A DNA stretch of 32,927 nt from the NCBI GenBank assembly GCA_947589145.1, contig CANQCB010000003.1:1-32927 (forward strand), given 5' to 3'. The notes below the pieces were generated by a model. That model searched no databases. It had not been told where the DNA came from and saw nothing but the letters and a program-made list of their open reading frames with translations. This DNA comes from an uncultured Clostridia bacterium (lineage in GTDB: Bacteria > Bacillota > Clostridia > Christensenellales > Pumilibacteraceae). Positions 1-6,842 of this stretch are shown here, piece by piece; positions within the stretch are counted from its first letter, which is position 1; each line of letters opens with the position of its first letter. A program made the translations under genes and the position numbers.

Positions 1-1
1 C

Positions 2-1171
2 ATGACCGTCCTTTTTATCCTGCTGCCCGGGCTGCTGTTCTGCGCTGTTGCCGCCGCCGTACGCGGGCATTTTTGGGGAAAGGAAAAGTATACGGCGTTG
101 TCGGTTATAGAGCTGCTCGAACAAATCGTCCGCATTTCGATGTGCGTTGTGCTGTTTCTTTGCGGAATGGGCAAGACTTTCGCCGCGGCGCTGTCGCTCA
201 CCGTCGCCGTTACTTTCAGCGGCGTTCTCACCGTTATTTATTACAAAATCAAGGGCGGCAAATTCCCCTCTCCCAAAGGGCAACTCCGTCCGCTTATCGA
301 AACCTCCGCGCCGATCAGCGCGCTCCGCGCTTCCTCTTCTCTCGTCAATTCCCTGCTCGCTATCGCCGTACCCTTTCTCTTCGCCGCGTCGGGAATGAGC
401 GGAGACGACGCTCTCGGCATGTTCGGAGCGACGATCGGTATGGCTATGCCTCTCCTCTATCTGCCTATCACCGTTATCGGCTCGCTGTCTTATGCTCTTA
501 TACCGACCCTTTCCAAAGCCGACGCGGAGGGCAACGCGCGGGAGGTGCGGCGACAGGTGGAGACGGCGACAAAGTTTTCCGTCGTTATCTCCGCGCTGTT
601 TATCCCCCTCTTCTTCGGCGTGGGCAAAGCGGCGGGCGTTCTCCTTTTCGACAACGAGGTCGCGGGCGACTTCCTGCAAATGGGCGGCGTTTTGCTCATC
701 CCCATTGCGCTCGAAAGTATTACCTCGTCTATGATGAACTCGCTCGGCATGGAAAAACAGGGCTTTGTCAATTATCTGATCGGGACTGCCGCCATGTTCG
801 GCGTTGCCTTCGCTTTCTACGGGCATTTCTCGCCCGCGGTGTTATGTCTGTCCTGGGGCGTATCTCTCACCCTTTCCACCGTTCTCGACATTATCTGTAT
901 CCGAAAAAAGACGGGTATGTCGCTCGGATTTCTCAAAACCATTTTGCAGTGCGTCGCGCTCGCCCTGCCCTGCGCTTTTCTCGCGAAATGGTCGTTCTCC
1001 ATACTCGCGTTTATGCCGCAAATACTCGCGGCGATCGTTGCCGCCGCGCTCGGGTGCGGGTTTTTGTTTTTGCTTTACGGCGCGTTCGACCTGCTCGGGT
1101 TTCATATCGCCAAAGGCAGGCGCAAAAAAACAAAGGATAAAACGCTAAAACGTTTGCATATTAAAGCGTAA
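2..1171 (+). CDS. Lipid-linked polysaccharide flippase, SpoVB/MurJ-like (MOP superfamily), 5'-truncated by the window
   Basis: Membrane transporter of the MOP superfamily, the group that flips lipid-linked cell-wall or polysaccharide precursors. The visible 389 residues are mostly hydrophobic, with about ten membrane segments. Near residues 20-46 an RGHFWG stretch followed by LEQIVRI resembles the RGYFQG...LEQIVRV signature of SpoVB/YtgP proteins, and GMAMPLLYLPITVIGSLSYALIPTL-type sequence near residues 146-170 matches the same family. Full-length members have roughly 500-550 residues, so about 100-150 N-terminal residues probably lie left of the window; the ATG at base 2 is simply the first in-frame methionine. 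The tail is basic and cytoplasmic in character. The promoter of the next gene overlaps its last codons. The family is well supported; whether it serves spore cortex, peptidoglycan or exopolysaccharide cannot be told from here. Confidence 0.8.
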   Translation: MTVLFILLPGLLFCAVAAAVRGHFWGKEKYTALSVIELLEQIVRISMCVVLFLCGMGKTFAAALSLTVAVTFSGVLTVIYYKIKGGKFPSPKGQLRPLIETSAPISALRASSSLVNSLLAIAVPFLFAASGMSGDDALGMFGATIGMAMPLLYLPITVIGSLSYALIPTLSKADAEGNAREVRRQVETATKFSVVISALFIPLFFGVGKAAGVLLFDNEVAGDFLQMGGVLLIPIALESITSSMMNSLGMEKQGFVNYLIGTAAMFGVAFAFYGHFSPAVLCLSWGVSLTLSTVLDIICIRKKTGMSLGFLKTILQCVALALPCAFLAKWSFSILAFMPQILAAIVAAALGCGFLFLLYGAFDLLGFHIAKGRRKKTKDKTLKRLHIKA

Positions 1172-1182
1172 AAGTGTATAAT
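1154..1182 (+). promoter_or_regulatory. Sigma-A type promoter for the folT-like gene and purA
   Basis: A perfect TATAAT -10 box lies at 1177-1182, with a weaker TTGCAT -35 box at 1154-1159 and a 17-base spacer. The -35 lies inside the end of the flippase gene. Predicted start of transcription is near 1189, giving a leader of about 55 bases, too short for a known folate riboswitch. Confidence 0.6.
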
Positions 1183-1243
1183 ATCCATTGTGGCGTGTTT
1201 TTGCCGCTTATTATGAATATTTTTGCCTTGGGAGGGCCCGACA

Positions 1244-2257
1244 ATGAGTAAAACTCAGCAGGAAATTGCCGCTCCTGATACTTCGGAAAAAGCAGTAGCA
1301 GAGCAGCATAAGAAACAAAAGACGCATTATTTTACAAGCAGGAAAATAACACAATATGCTGTGTTCGTCGCACTTGCCTTAGTAATGAAATTGGTGGGCA
1401 AATCGCTCACTCTGTCCCCGACGTTTACCGTTACGTTTATTTATATCCCTTGGATATTGAGCGGCGCGGTGCTCGGTCCTATCGGGGGTATGGTCGTGGG
1501 AGCATTGTCCGACGTGCTCGGAAACTTTATGTTCGGCGCGCAGTTTATCCCTCTCACTTTCGTATCCAATTTACTCTATCCGCTTCCGACCGCAATCATT
1601 TATGCGGTGTGGAAACGCGGCAATCACTATGTGAAACTGTCGTTGGGCGCGATCTGTTCCTTGTTGCTTTGCACGCTCGGGATAGGCTCGCTTGCGATCT
1701 ATACTTTCTACGGTTATTACCAAACCATGAACTTCTTCATGTATCTGCTCGCATTCCGTATGCCGCAGGTGGGAGTATTCTTCGTTAACCTCGTCGTTCT
1801 TATTCTTATCGTCGCGCCGCTTGTCAATGTCGGAGTGCTTCCCGAAACGAAAAAATCCGACAGCGAAATGCTCAAAACGGCAATGCTTACCGTCGGAATG
1901 AGCGCGCTTACCGCGCTTACGGTCGCCGCGCTCATAATTATCGGAGCAACCAAGCCGTCGCTTATCGATAGCGGCATGACCGAAGGCATGGTCGGCGGTA
2001 CGATGGGTATCGTCATAATCGCCTACGGCGTGCTTATGTGCCTCGTCGGGCTGACTATGACAAAAAAAGATTCGACAGTCTCCGCCGTGCTCAAAGCCGT
2101 TACCGTTGTTCTGCTGTATGCCGCGCTCACGGTATCGGCAATCACTTATCAAAACAGTATTAACATTTTATATATGTTTCTTATCGCCGTCGCTTTATTT
2201 GCCGTTATCGCTGCGATACGGCTCGTCGGACGAAAGAAAGGAGTAAAAAGCAAATGA
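1244..2257 (+). CDS. ECF transporter S component, folate (FolT)-type, with extra C-terminal membrane domain
   Basis: Substrate-binding membrane subunit of an energy-coupling factor vitamin transporter; it would work with a shared EcfA/A'/T module encoded elsewhere. Start is the ATG at 1244, behind GGAGG at 1231-1235 with 8-base spacing, giving 337 residues. After a charged N-terminal tail of about 40 residues, residues 43-130 carry the S-component pattern: a hydrophobic helix, then FTVTFIYIPWILSGAVLGP, then GMVVGALSDVLGNFMFG, as in the FolT family. FolT proteins are usually near 170-180 residues; here about 150 further residues with four to five membrane segments follow the standard fold. The gene overlaps purA by ATGA, which fits folate use in purine synthesis, but substrate assignment is inference. 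Riboflavin, pantothenate or other vitamins remain possible. Confidence 0.75.
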   Translation: MSKTQQEIAAPDTSEKAVAEQHKKQKTHYFTSRKITQYAVFVALALVMKLVGKSLTLSPTFTVTFIYIPWILSGAVLGPIGGMVVGALSDVLGNFMFGAQFIPLTFVSNLLYPLPTAIIYAVWKRGNHYVKLSLGAICSLLLCTLGIGSLAIYTFYGYYQTMNFFMYLLAFRMPQVGVFFVNLVVLILIVAPLVNVGVLPETKKSDSEMLKTAMLTVGMSALTALTVAALIIIGATKPSLIDSGMTEGMVGGTMGIVIIAYGVLMCLVGLTMTKKDSTVSAVLKAVTVVLLYAALTVSAITYQNSINILYMFLIAVALFAVIAAIRLVGRKKGVKSK

Positions 2258-3543
2258 TCACCACACTCGTAGGCGCCCAATGGGGGGATGAAGGAAAAGG
2301 TAAAGTTATCGATATAATGGCCGCAAAAGCCGACGTAGTCGTTCGGGCAACGGGCGGAAACAATGCGGGACATACCGTCGTCAGCGGCGGCAAGACTTAT
2401 AAACTCCACCTCGTGCCCAGCGGAATTCTCTACCCGAATACCGTCTGCTGTATCGGCCCCGGCTGCGTTATAGACCCGCTCGCCTTGCTCAAAGAAATGG
2501 ACGAGGTTGCGGCTAACGGCACCGCGCTCGACAATCTCAAAATCGATTACCGCGCGCATATCGTTATGCCATATCACCTGCTTATCGACGAATTGAGCGA
2601 AGCGGCTAAGGGCGAGGGCGGAATCGGTACGACGAAAAAAGGCATCGGACCGTGCTATATGGACAAAGCCGAGCGCATAGGTCTCCGTTTCTACGACCTC
2701 ATTCACCCGGAGATCTTCGGAGGGAAACTGAAAGCCAATCTCGCGGCGAAAGACAGGTATATCGCAGGCATGTTCGGCGCGAAAGAAACCGCAGATCGCC
2801 GCAAAACTCTCGACTTCGATAAAATTTTCGCGGCATATATCGACGCCGGTAAAAAACTCGAAAAGTATGCGGCGGACACGACGGTCATCGCCTACGAGGC
2901 GGACAAGGCAGGCAAATTCGTTCTGTTCGAGGGCGCGCAAGGAACGCTGCTCGATCTCGATATGGGTACGTACCCTTACGTCACGAGTTCGCACCCCGTC
3001 ACGGGCGGGTTCTGCGTGAGCGGCGGTATCGGCCCGACTTATATCAAAGAATGCGTCGGTATCGCCAAAAGTTATACGACGCGCGTGGGTAAAGGTCCAT
3101 TCCCTACCGAACTCTTCGACGAAGTGGGAGACTTTATCCGCGAAGCGGGATTCGAATACGGCACGACTACGGGTCGCCCCCGTCGTTGCGGCTGGCTCGA
3201 CCTCGTTATCCTTAAATATGCCGTGCGCGTAAACGGGCTGACGGGTATCGCGCTCAATAAACTCGACACGCTCACCGGGCTTAAAACGCTCAAAATCTGC
3301 GTGGGCTATAAGTGCGGCGACAAAATCATTACCGACTTCCCCGCGGATATTCACGAACTCGACAAGTGCGAGCCCGTTTATAAGGAGTTTAAGGGTTGGA
3401 CGGAAGATATTACCAAAGCGACTTCGCTCTCGGATCTGCCCCAAGCCGCGCGCGACTACCTCGCGTTTACGGAGAAGTTTATCGGGTGCAAGATCATACT
3501 CGTCGGCGTCGGTCCCGACCGTTCCCAGAGCTTCGAAGTTTGA
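2254..3543 (+). CDS. purA: Adenylosuccinate synthetase
   Basis: Joins IMP and aspartate using GTP to give adenylosuccinate, the first committed step from IMP to AMP; cytoplasmic. The 429-residue length is standard. Motifs visible in order: GAQWGDEGKGKVID at residues 7-20 (P-loop-like, with the catalytic Asp and Lys), NNAGHTVV near residue 37 (catalytic His), GTTKKGIGP near 126, FEGAQGTLLDLDMGTYPYVTSS near 224, and NKLDTLTG near 333 (guanine recognition NKxD). The ATG lies inside the stop of the ECF gene (ATGA overlap) and has an AAAGGAG site in the end of that gene, so the two are translated together. A strong hairpin terminator stands about 210 bases downstream. All key residues I can check are present, so this is a functional housekeeping enzyme. 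Confidence 0.97.
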   Translation: MITTLVGAQWGDEGKGKVIDIMAAKADVVVRATGGNNAGHTVVSGGKTYKLHLVPSGILYPNTVCCIGPGCVIDPLALLKEMDEVAANGTALDNLKIDYRAHIVMPYHLLIDELSEAAKGEGGIGTTKKGIGPCYMDKAERIGLRFYDLIHPEIFGGKLKANLAAKDRYIAGMFGAKETADRRKTLDFDKIFAAYIDAGKKLEKYAADTTVIAYEADKAGKFVLFEGAQGTLLDLDMGTYPYVTSSHPVTGGFCVSGGIGPTYIKECVGIAKSYTTRVGKGPFPTELFDEVGDFIREAGFEYGTTTGRPRRCGWLDLVILKYAVRVNGLTGIALNKLDTLTGLKTLKICVGYKCGDKIITDFPADIHELDKCEPVYKEFKGWTEDITKATSLSDLPQAARDYLAFTEKFIGCKIILVGVGPDRSQSFEV

Positions 3544-3753
3544 CAACGGCAGCGCTATTTCGAAAAAAGCGCCCCCGTTTATATAAATCCGAAATAATTT
3601 TATCGACATATTGCATTTTTGCATAATAACGAAATAGGTTGCGCATACTGATATTGCGAAACAAAGTTCACGCGGCGGATACCTATAAGTCAATGCAATA
3701 AAATGCTTAATTGCAAAGTATTCGTCACACGAACTCTGTCATCGCATTTATAA
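3544..3753. other. Non-coding stretch between convergent purA and CTP synthase homologue
   Basis: About 210 AT-rich bases with no convincing gene, tRNA or known RNA. It contains short inverted repeats, for example TGCA-TTTT-TGCA near 3613-3624 and GCAAT...ATTGC near 3697-3717, and a weak GCGCT...AGCGC hairpin just after the purA stop. It forms the 3' untranslated region of the purA transcript up to the terminator at 3754. Confidence 0.5.
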
Positions 3754-3792
3754 AAGACTGTTATGAAAAAATCATAACAGTCTTATTTTTTT
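3754..3792. terminator. Rho-independent terminator between convergent genes, probably bidirectional
   Basis: A perfect 13-base-pair stem (3754-3766 with 3772-3784) closes an AAAAA loop and is followed on + by ATTTTTTTATT. On the - strand the stem is followed by TTATAAAT, a weaker tract. It ends the folT-purA transcript and can serve the convergent CTP synthase homologue. Confidence 0.9.
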
Positions 3793-3890
3793 ATTGATCG
3801 TCGTGACGCGGGAGTTGACTTATTTCCTAAAACGATTTCGTCAACACTCCCCTGTCGCTATGGGTTTCGGGTCGTTTGTTTCGAGTCGGC

Positions 3891-5456
3891 TTAGTCTTTC
3901 GTTTCCGCAACGTCTTTTGCCGCGGAGGAAAGGAACAAAGATATGAGCTTGTCGGGGTGACCTACCTTGGAGTTGAACTCCGGTCTGAAAGTCACGCCGA
4001 CGTGAAATTTATTGGAAGGAAGTTCGAAGGCGTCGATAAATCCGTCATCGGACATGCCGGATATCGAGAGACCGCTTTTAACGAGAACGTCCGCATATTT
4101 CGCATTGATTTCATAGCGGTGACGGTGGCGCATGCCGATCGACGAGCCGTATGCTTTTGCAAGTACGCTTCCTCTTTTTATCGTTGTGAGGTGATTGCCC
4201 TTTTTGAAGGGAGTCGTGCCGCCGCAGACGAGCGGGCAGTCGGTCTCTCCGAATTCGACGCTGTTTGCGTCGGAAAGCCCCGCTACGTTGCGGGCAAACT
4301 CGATCGCTCCCGCCTGCGCTCCGAGCCCTATCATAAGGCAGGGAATATTGTTTTTGCGCGCCGTTTCCGCCGCTGTCAAAGTGCCGTCGAAACCGCGTTC
4401 GCCGAAGCCCGCCGGGAGAATTATGCCGTCGTAACCTTTGAGGTTCTCCCCGTCGGTGAGTTTATCGCTGCTTATCCAATCGAGTTTGAAGGTCAAACGC
4501 AGGTCTATTGCGGCGTATTTGAGAGATTCGTAGAGAGATATGTAGGCGTCGTGCATTTCCACGTATTTGCCGACAATGGCTATCTTCGCCTGTTTGGTCT
4601 TTTTCAGGCTGTATGCGCGACGAACGACCTCTTTCCACTCGGTCAGATCCGCTTCCCTGTCTTCGAGTTTGAGTTTACGGAGAACGGCGGTCGCAAAACC
4701 TGCCGCTTCGAGTTTGAGCGGAATTTCAAGTATGCGGTCGTTGGTGAGGTTTTCGATTATACAGTCGGGGTATACGTTGCAGAACGCCGCCATTTTCTTT
4801 TTACTGCCGAGTTCGAGCGGATAGTCCGAGCGGCACACGATCACGTCGGGCTGTATGCCGACGTTTTGAAGCTCCTTTACCGAATGCTGGGTGGGCTTTG
4901 TCTTTTGCTCGCCGCTCATTTCGATAAACGGAACGTAAGATACGTGAACGTACGCGACGTTATTTTCCCCCGCAAGCACGTTGAGTTGTTTGAACGCTTC
5001 GAGGAAAGGCGTGCATTCGATGTCGCCGACCGTGCCGCCGACGTCTACGATCACTATCGTATCGTCGTCGAATTTGAGAAGTTGGTTGCGTATTTCGTCG
5101 GTGATGTGCGGAACGATTTGCACCGTACTGCCGTCGTATTTACCCTCGCGCTCGTTATCTATTACCTTTCTGTATATTCTGCCGCTGGTTATGTCGCTGC
5201 GCCAATCGAGATTGTCGTTTATGAAACGCTCGTAGTGACCTATCACGAGGTCGGTCTCCGATCCGTCGTCGGTCACGAAAACTTCGCCGTGCTGATACGG
5301 CGACAGGTGCGACGAGTCTACGTTGAAATAAGGGTCGAATTTTTGGAGCGTTACCTTGTAACCGCGCGATTTGAGAAGTGTGCCGAGGGACGCCGCAGTG
5401 ATACCTTTTCCTATTCCCGATACTACGCCGCCCGTCATTACTACGTATTTTGTCAT
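3891..5456 (-). CDS. pyrG: CTP synthase homologue with degenerate synthetase and glutaminase sites
   Basis: CTP synthase makes CTP from UTP, ATP and glutamine. This 521-residue protein aligns along its whole length with E. coli PyrG: GGVVSGIGKGI at 9-19, KFDPYFNVD at 39-47, SPYQHGEVFVTDDG at 52-65, KTKPTQHSVKEL at 185-196 and RHRHRYE at 443-449. By hand alignment several catalytic positions are changed: E. coli Asp72 (Mg) is Val71, Glu140 (Mg) is Asp138, the PGTM after NVD is SSHL (48-51), oxyanion Gly351 is Ala349, nucleophile Cys379 is Gly377 (IGLGAQ in place of ICLGMQ), and His515 is Arg491 (FRPE in place of FHPE). Glu517 remains (Glu493). About 20 residues of the glutaminase domain near 405-437 are missing. 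It follows the HEPN RNase gene by 8 bases with AGGAGG overlapping that stop. It is either an ammonia-dependent, much altered enzyme or a nucleotide-binding pseudoenzyme. Confidence 0.85.
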   Translation of the reverse strand: MTKYVVMTGGVVSGIGKGITAASLGTLLKSRGYKVTLQKFDPYFNVDSSHLSPYQHGEVFVTDDGSETDLVIGHYERFINDNLDWRSDITSGRIYRKVIDNEREGKYDGSTVQIVPHITDEIRNQLLKFDDDTIVIVDVGGTVGDIECTPFLEAFKQLNVLAGENNVAYVHVSYVPFIEMSGEQKTKPTQHSVKELQNVGIQPDVIVCRSDYPLELGSKKKMAAFCNVYPDCIIENLTNDRILEIPLKLEAAGFATAVLRKLKLEDREADLTEWKEVVRRAYSLKKTKQAKIAIVGKYVEMHDAYISLYESLKYAAIDLRLTFKLDWISSDKLTDGENLKGYDGIILPAGFGERGFDGTLTAAETARKNNIPCLMIGLGAQAGAIEFARNVAGLSDANSVEFGETDCPLVCGGTTPFKKGNHLTTIKRGSVLAKAYGSSIGMRHRHRYEINAKYADVLVKSGLSISGMSDDGFIDAFELPSNKFHVGVTFRPEFNSKVGHPDKLISLFLSSAAKDVAETKD

Positions 5457-5464
5457 ATTGCCTC

Positions 5465-6727
5465 CTATTGCTCGCCCTCTACGGTAAAACCAATTTCACC
5501 GAGTTTAATGCTGTTGTATTCTATTACCGAAAGCAGACGGTCGAGTATTCGCTGCGCTTCCGCTTTGTCCGATATGCCGCGAGGCTTCGAGTCCGCGGAG
5601 TTATCCGAGTGCAGATAAAAATTACGCGTCGCGAAGTATTCGGTATACAATGCCGCCATTACTTCGGGATATATCACCGAACGAATGCGCTTCAAATACC
5701 CTTTTTTCAGCGAGTATTTTCCGCTGTCGTCTTTTTCGTATGCCTGCCCGATCATCTTCACGTTTATGTTCTGCGCGTGTTCGAGGTCGTATATGAACTT
5801 TTCGAGCGCGCGACAGGGCGTCATGAGCATGACCGAATAGTCCGAAAGCCTGCCGATGTTGCTTAAATCGGATATGCCGTTCGAAAGGTCGATTTTCGAC
5901 GATTCGGAGAGATATCTGAGCGCGGTAGGCACGTATTTTTTGAGCAATTTCAGGTTGCTCTTGCTTTCGAGTTGGGTTTTGACGTCCGTTAAAAGTCCGC
6001 TTCCCCCGCCTTTGAGCGTGATTGCGCCGCCCTCTTCGCGCCTGACTTCCAAAACGTCTTTGCCCCGCGTGAGCGAGTAATCGACGACCTTTTCCTGCCT
6101 CGTCGTACGGACTTTTACGCCCGATTCCCCGAGATCTTTTATGACCCATTCGAGACGTTTTGCTCCGACGTTTTTGATCGTGATCGTCTTTTCCTGCGGT
6201 TTTCCCTTACTCGGTCGGTTTTCTTTTTTCTGTCCGATGTTTGCTTTTTGGTGAGATTCGGTTTTTTCGGTTTTTTGCCGTTTGGCGGTATTCTGCCCGC
6301 TTTTTGTTTGCGCTTTACCGCCTTGCGGTTGTTCTTTTACGGTTTTTGTTTGCGCTTTGCCCACTTTCGTTTGCTCTTTACCGCTTTGCTGTTGTTCCTT
6401 TACGCGCTCTTTCGGACGATTTGCCGTCGTATTTTGCGTTTGTTTGGGCGCGGGCGGTTTCGCCGGGAGTTTTTGAAACGGCAGGAGCGGTTTGAGCCGT
6501 TCAAGCGCGTCGGGACTGCCGTCGACGGTGAGGATCTTGGCGACGGTGTCGTAAACAAAGGTAAACTTATCCGCGCCCGAAGCGTATTGATAGATTTCGA
6601 GGTGGCTGATAATCGAGGTCGGAGTGAATTTTTTCCTTTCGTATCCCCGACTTTCGATCGCGACGAAGAAAGCGCTTACCGAAAAAGCGTCTACGCCGTC
6701 TATTCGCAATCTTTCCGTCTTTGCCAT
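5465..6727 (-). CDS. RnlA-like HEPN-domain ribonuclease (toxin-like)
   Basis: A 420-residue protein that resembles RnlA/LsoA, the mRNA-cutting toxins of RnlAB-type systems. Residues 1-85 form a small alpha/beta domain. Residues 90-180 are a Lys/Gln/Thr-rich, disordered linker with repeats of the type KxQTK. Residues 180-245 look like a second small domain (TITIKNVGAKRLEWVIKDLG, beta-rich), as in the RnlA middle repeat. Residues 250-420 are helical and carry LSDYSVMLMTPCRALEKF (Glu309) and then RNFYLH (Arg368, Asn369, His373), the HEPN R-x4-H motif; the Glu-Arg-His set matches the RnlA catalytic trio in order and spacing. No RnlB-like antitoxin follows; instead the degenerate CTP synthase homologue does, eight bases on. 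The start ATG has no Shine-Dalgarno and lies 8 bases from a consensus -10 box. Family assignment is from memory of motifs; moderately sure of HEPN, less of RnlA kinship. Confidence 0.65.
   Translation of the reverse strand: MAKTERLRIDGVDAFSVSAFFVAIESRGYERKKFTPTSIISHLEIYQYASGADKFTFVYDTVAKILTVDGSPDALERLKPLLPFQKLPAKPPAPKQTQNTTANRPKERVKEQQQSGKEQTKVGKAQTKTVKEQPQGGKAQTKSGQNTAKRQKTEKTESHQKANIGQKKENRPSKGKPQEKTITIKNVGAKRLEWVIKDLGESGVKVRTTRQEKVVDYSLTRGKDVLEVRREEGGAITLKGGGSGLLTDVKTQLESKSNLKLLKKYVPTALRYLSESSKIDLSNGISDLSNIGRLSDYSVMLMTPCRALEKFIYDLEHAQNINVKMIGQAYEKDDSGKYSLKKGYLKRIRSVIYPEVMAALYTEYFATRNFYLHSDNSADSKPRGISDKAEAQRILDRLLSVIEYNSIKLGEIGFTVEGEQ
5725..5745 (-). other. Not a separate gene: region encoding the variable loop of the HEPN domain
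   Basis: This short stretch encodes YEKDDSG-type polar residues (about 330-336 of the HEPN protein) between two helices of the predicted HEPN fold, between catalytic Glu309 and Arg368. It is listed only to mark the boundary between the helices and is the least conserved-looking part of the domain. Confidence 0.2.
6187..6458 (-). repeat. Imperfect repeats encoding a K/Q/T-rich linker in the HEPN RNase
   Basis: The DNA encoding residues 90-180 contains repeated units; in + orientation they read like TTTTTGTTTGCGCTTT and CCGCTTTGCTGTTGTTC near 6300-6400. At protein level they give KEQTKVGKAQTK, VKEQPQGGKAQTK and similar units. The segment links the N-terminal domain to the middle and HEPN domains. 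Such tracts change length easily by slippage, so length is likely to vary between strains. Confidence 0.7.
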
Positions 6728-6735
6728 ACGAATTT

Positions 6736-6764
6736 ATTATACTATACTTTACGATAAATTTCAA
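6736..6764 (-). promoter_or_regulatory. Sigma-A promoter of the HEPN RNase operon, predicted leaderless
   Basis: Read on the - strand: TTGAAA (6764-6759), a 17-base spacer, then perfect TATAAT (6741-6736). The ATG of the HEPN gene is at 6727-6725, so transcription should start only one to three bases before it. No ribosome binding site is possible in that space. Confidence 0.75.
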
Positions 6765-6795
6765 GGATATTGCCCTTATTTATTTTTATATATGA

Positions 6796-6827
6796 AAATG
6801 CGGCGTTACCTTTCGGACGCCGCATTT
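6796..6827 (-). terminator. Terminator of the Ig-like surface protein gene
   Basis: An 11-base-pair stem (6796-6806 with 6817-6827), GC-rich in the middle, follows the stop codon of the surface protein on the - strand and leads into TTTC and an AT-rich run. The T-tract is broken by a C, so efficiency is uncertain. It separates this gene from the HEPN operon. Confidence 0.65.
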
Positions 6828-6842
6828 CGGTTGTTTTTAATC

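Noticed and set aside
1183..1243. THF riboswitch before the folT-like gene
   Set aside because: The leader is about 55 bases and shows none of the conserved core I know.
3548..3572. Terminator directly after purA
   Set aside because: The GCGCT/AGCGC stem is short and has no T-tract; the real terminator is at 3754-3792.
3891..3900. RnlB antitoxin gene next to the RnlA-like RNase
   Set aside because: No RnlB-like frame is found on either side; the only partner gene is the CTP synthase homologue.
3876..5618. Long open frame on + antisense to the CTP synthase homologue (580 codons)
   Set aside because: It is Arg/Val/Tyr-rich noise typical of a shadow frame in GC-biased codons, lacks a ribosome binding site, and the - strand protein is clearly conserved.
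5725..5745. A frameshift in the HEPN domain near the polar loop
   Set aside because: The reading frame is continuous and both catalytic blocks lie in the same frame, so no frameshift is needed.
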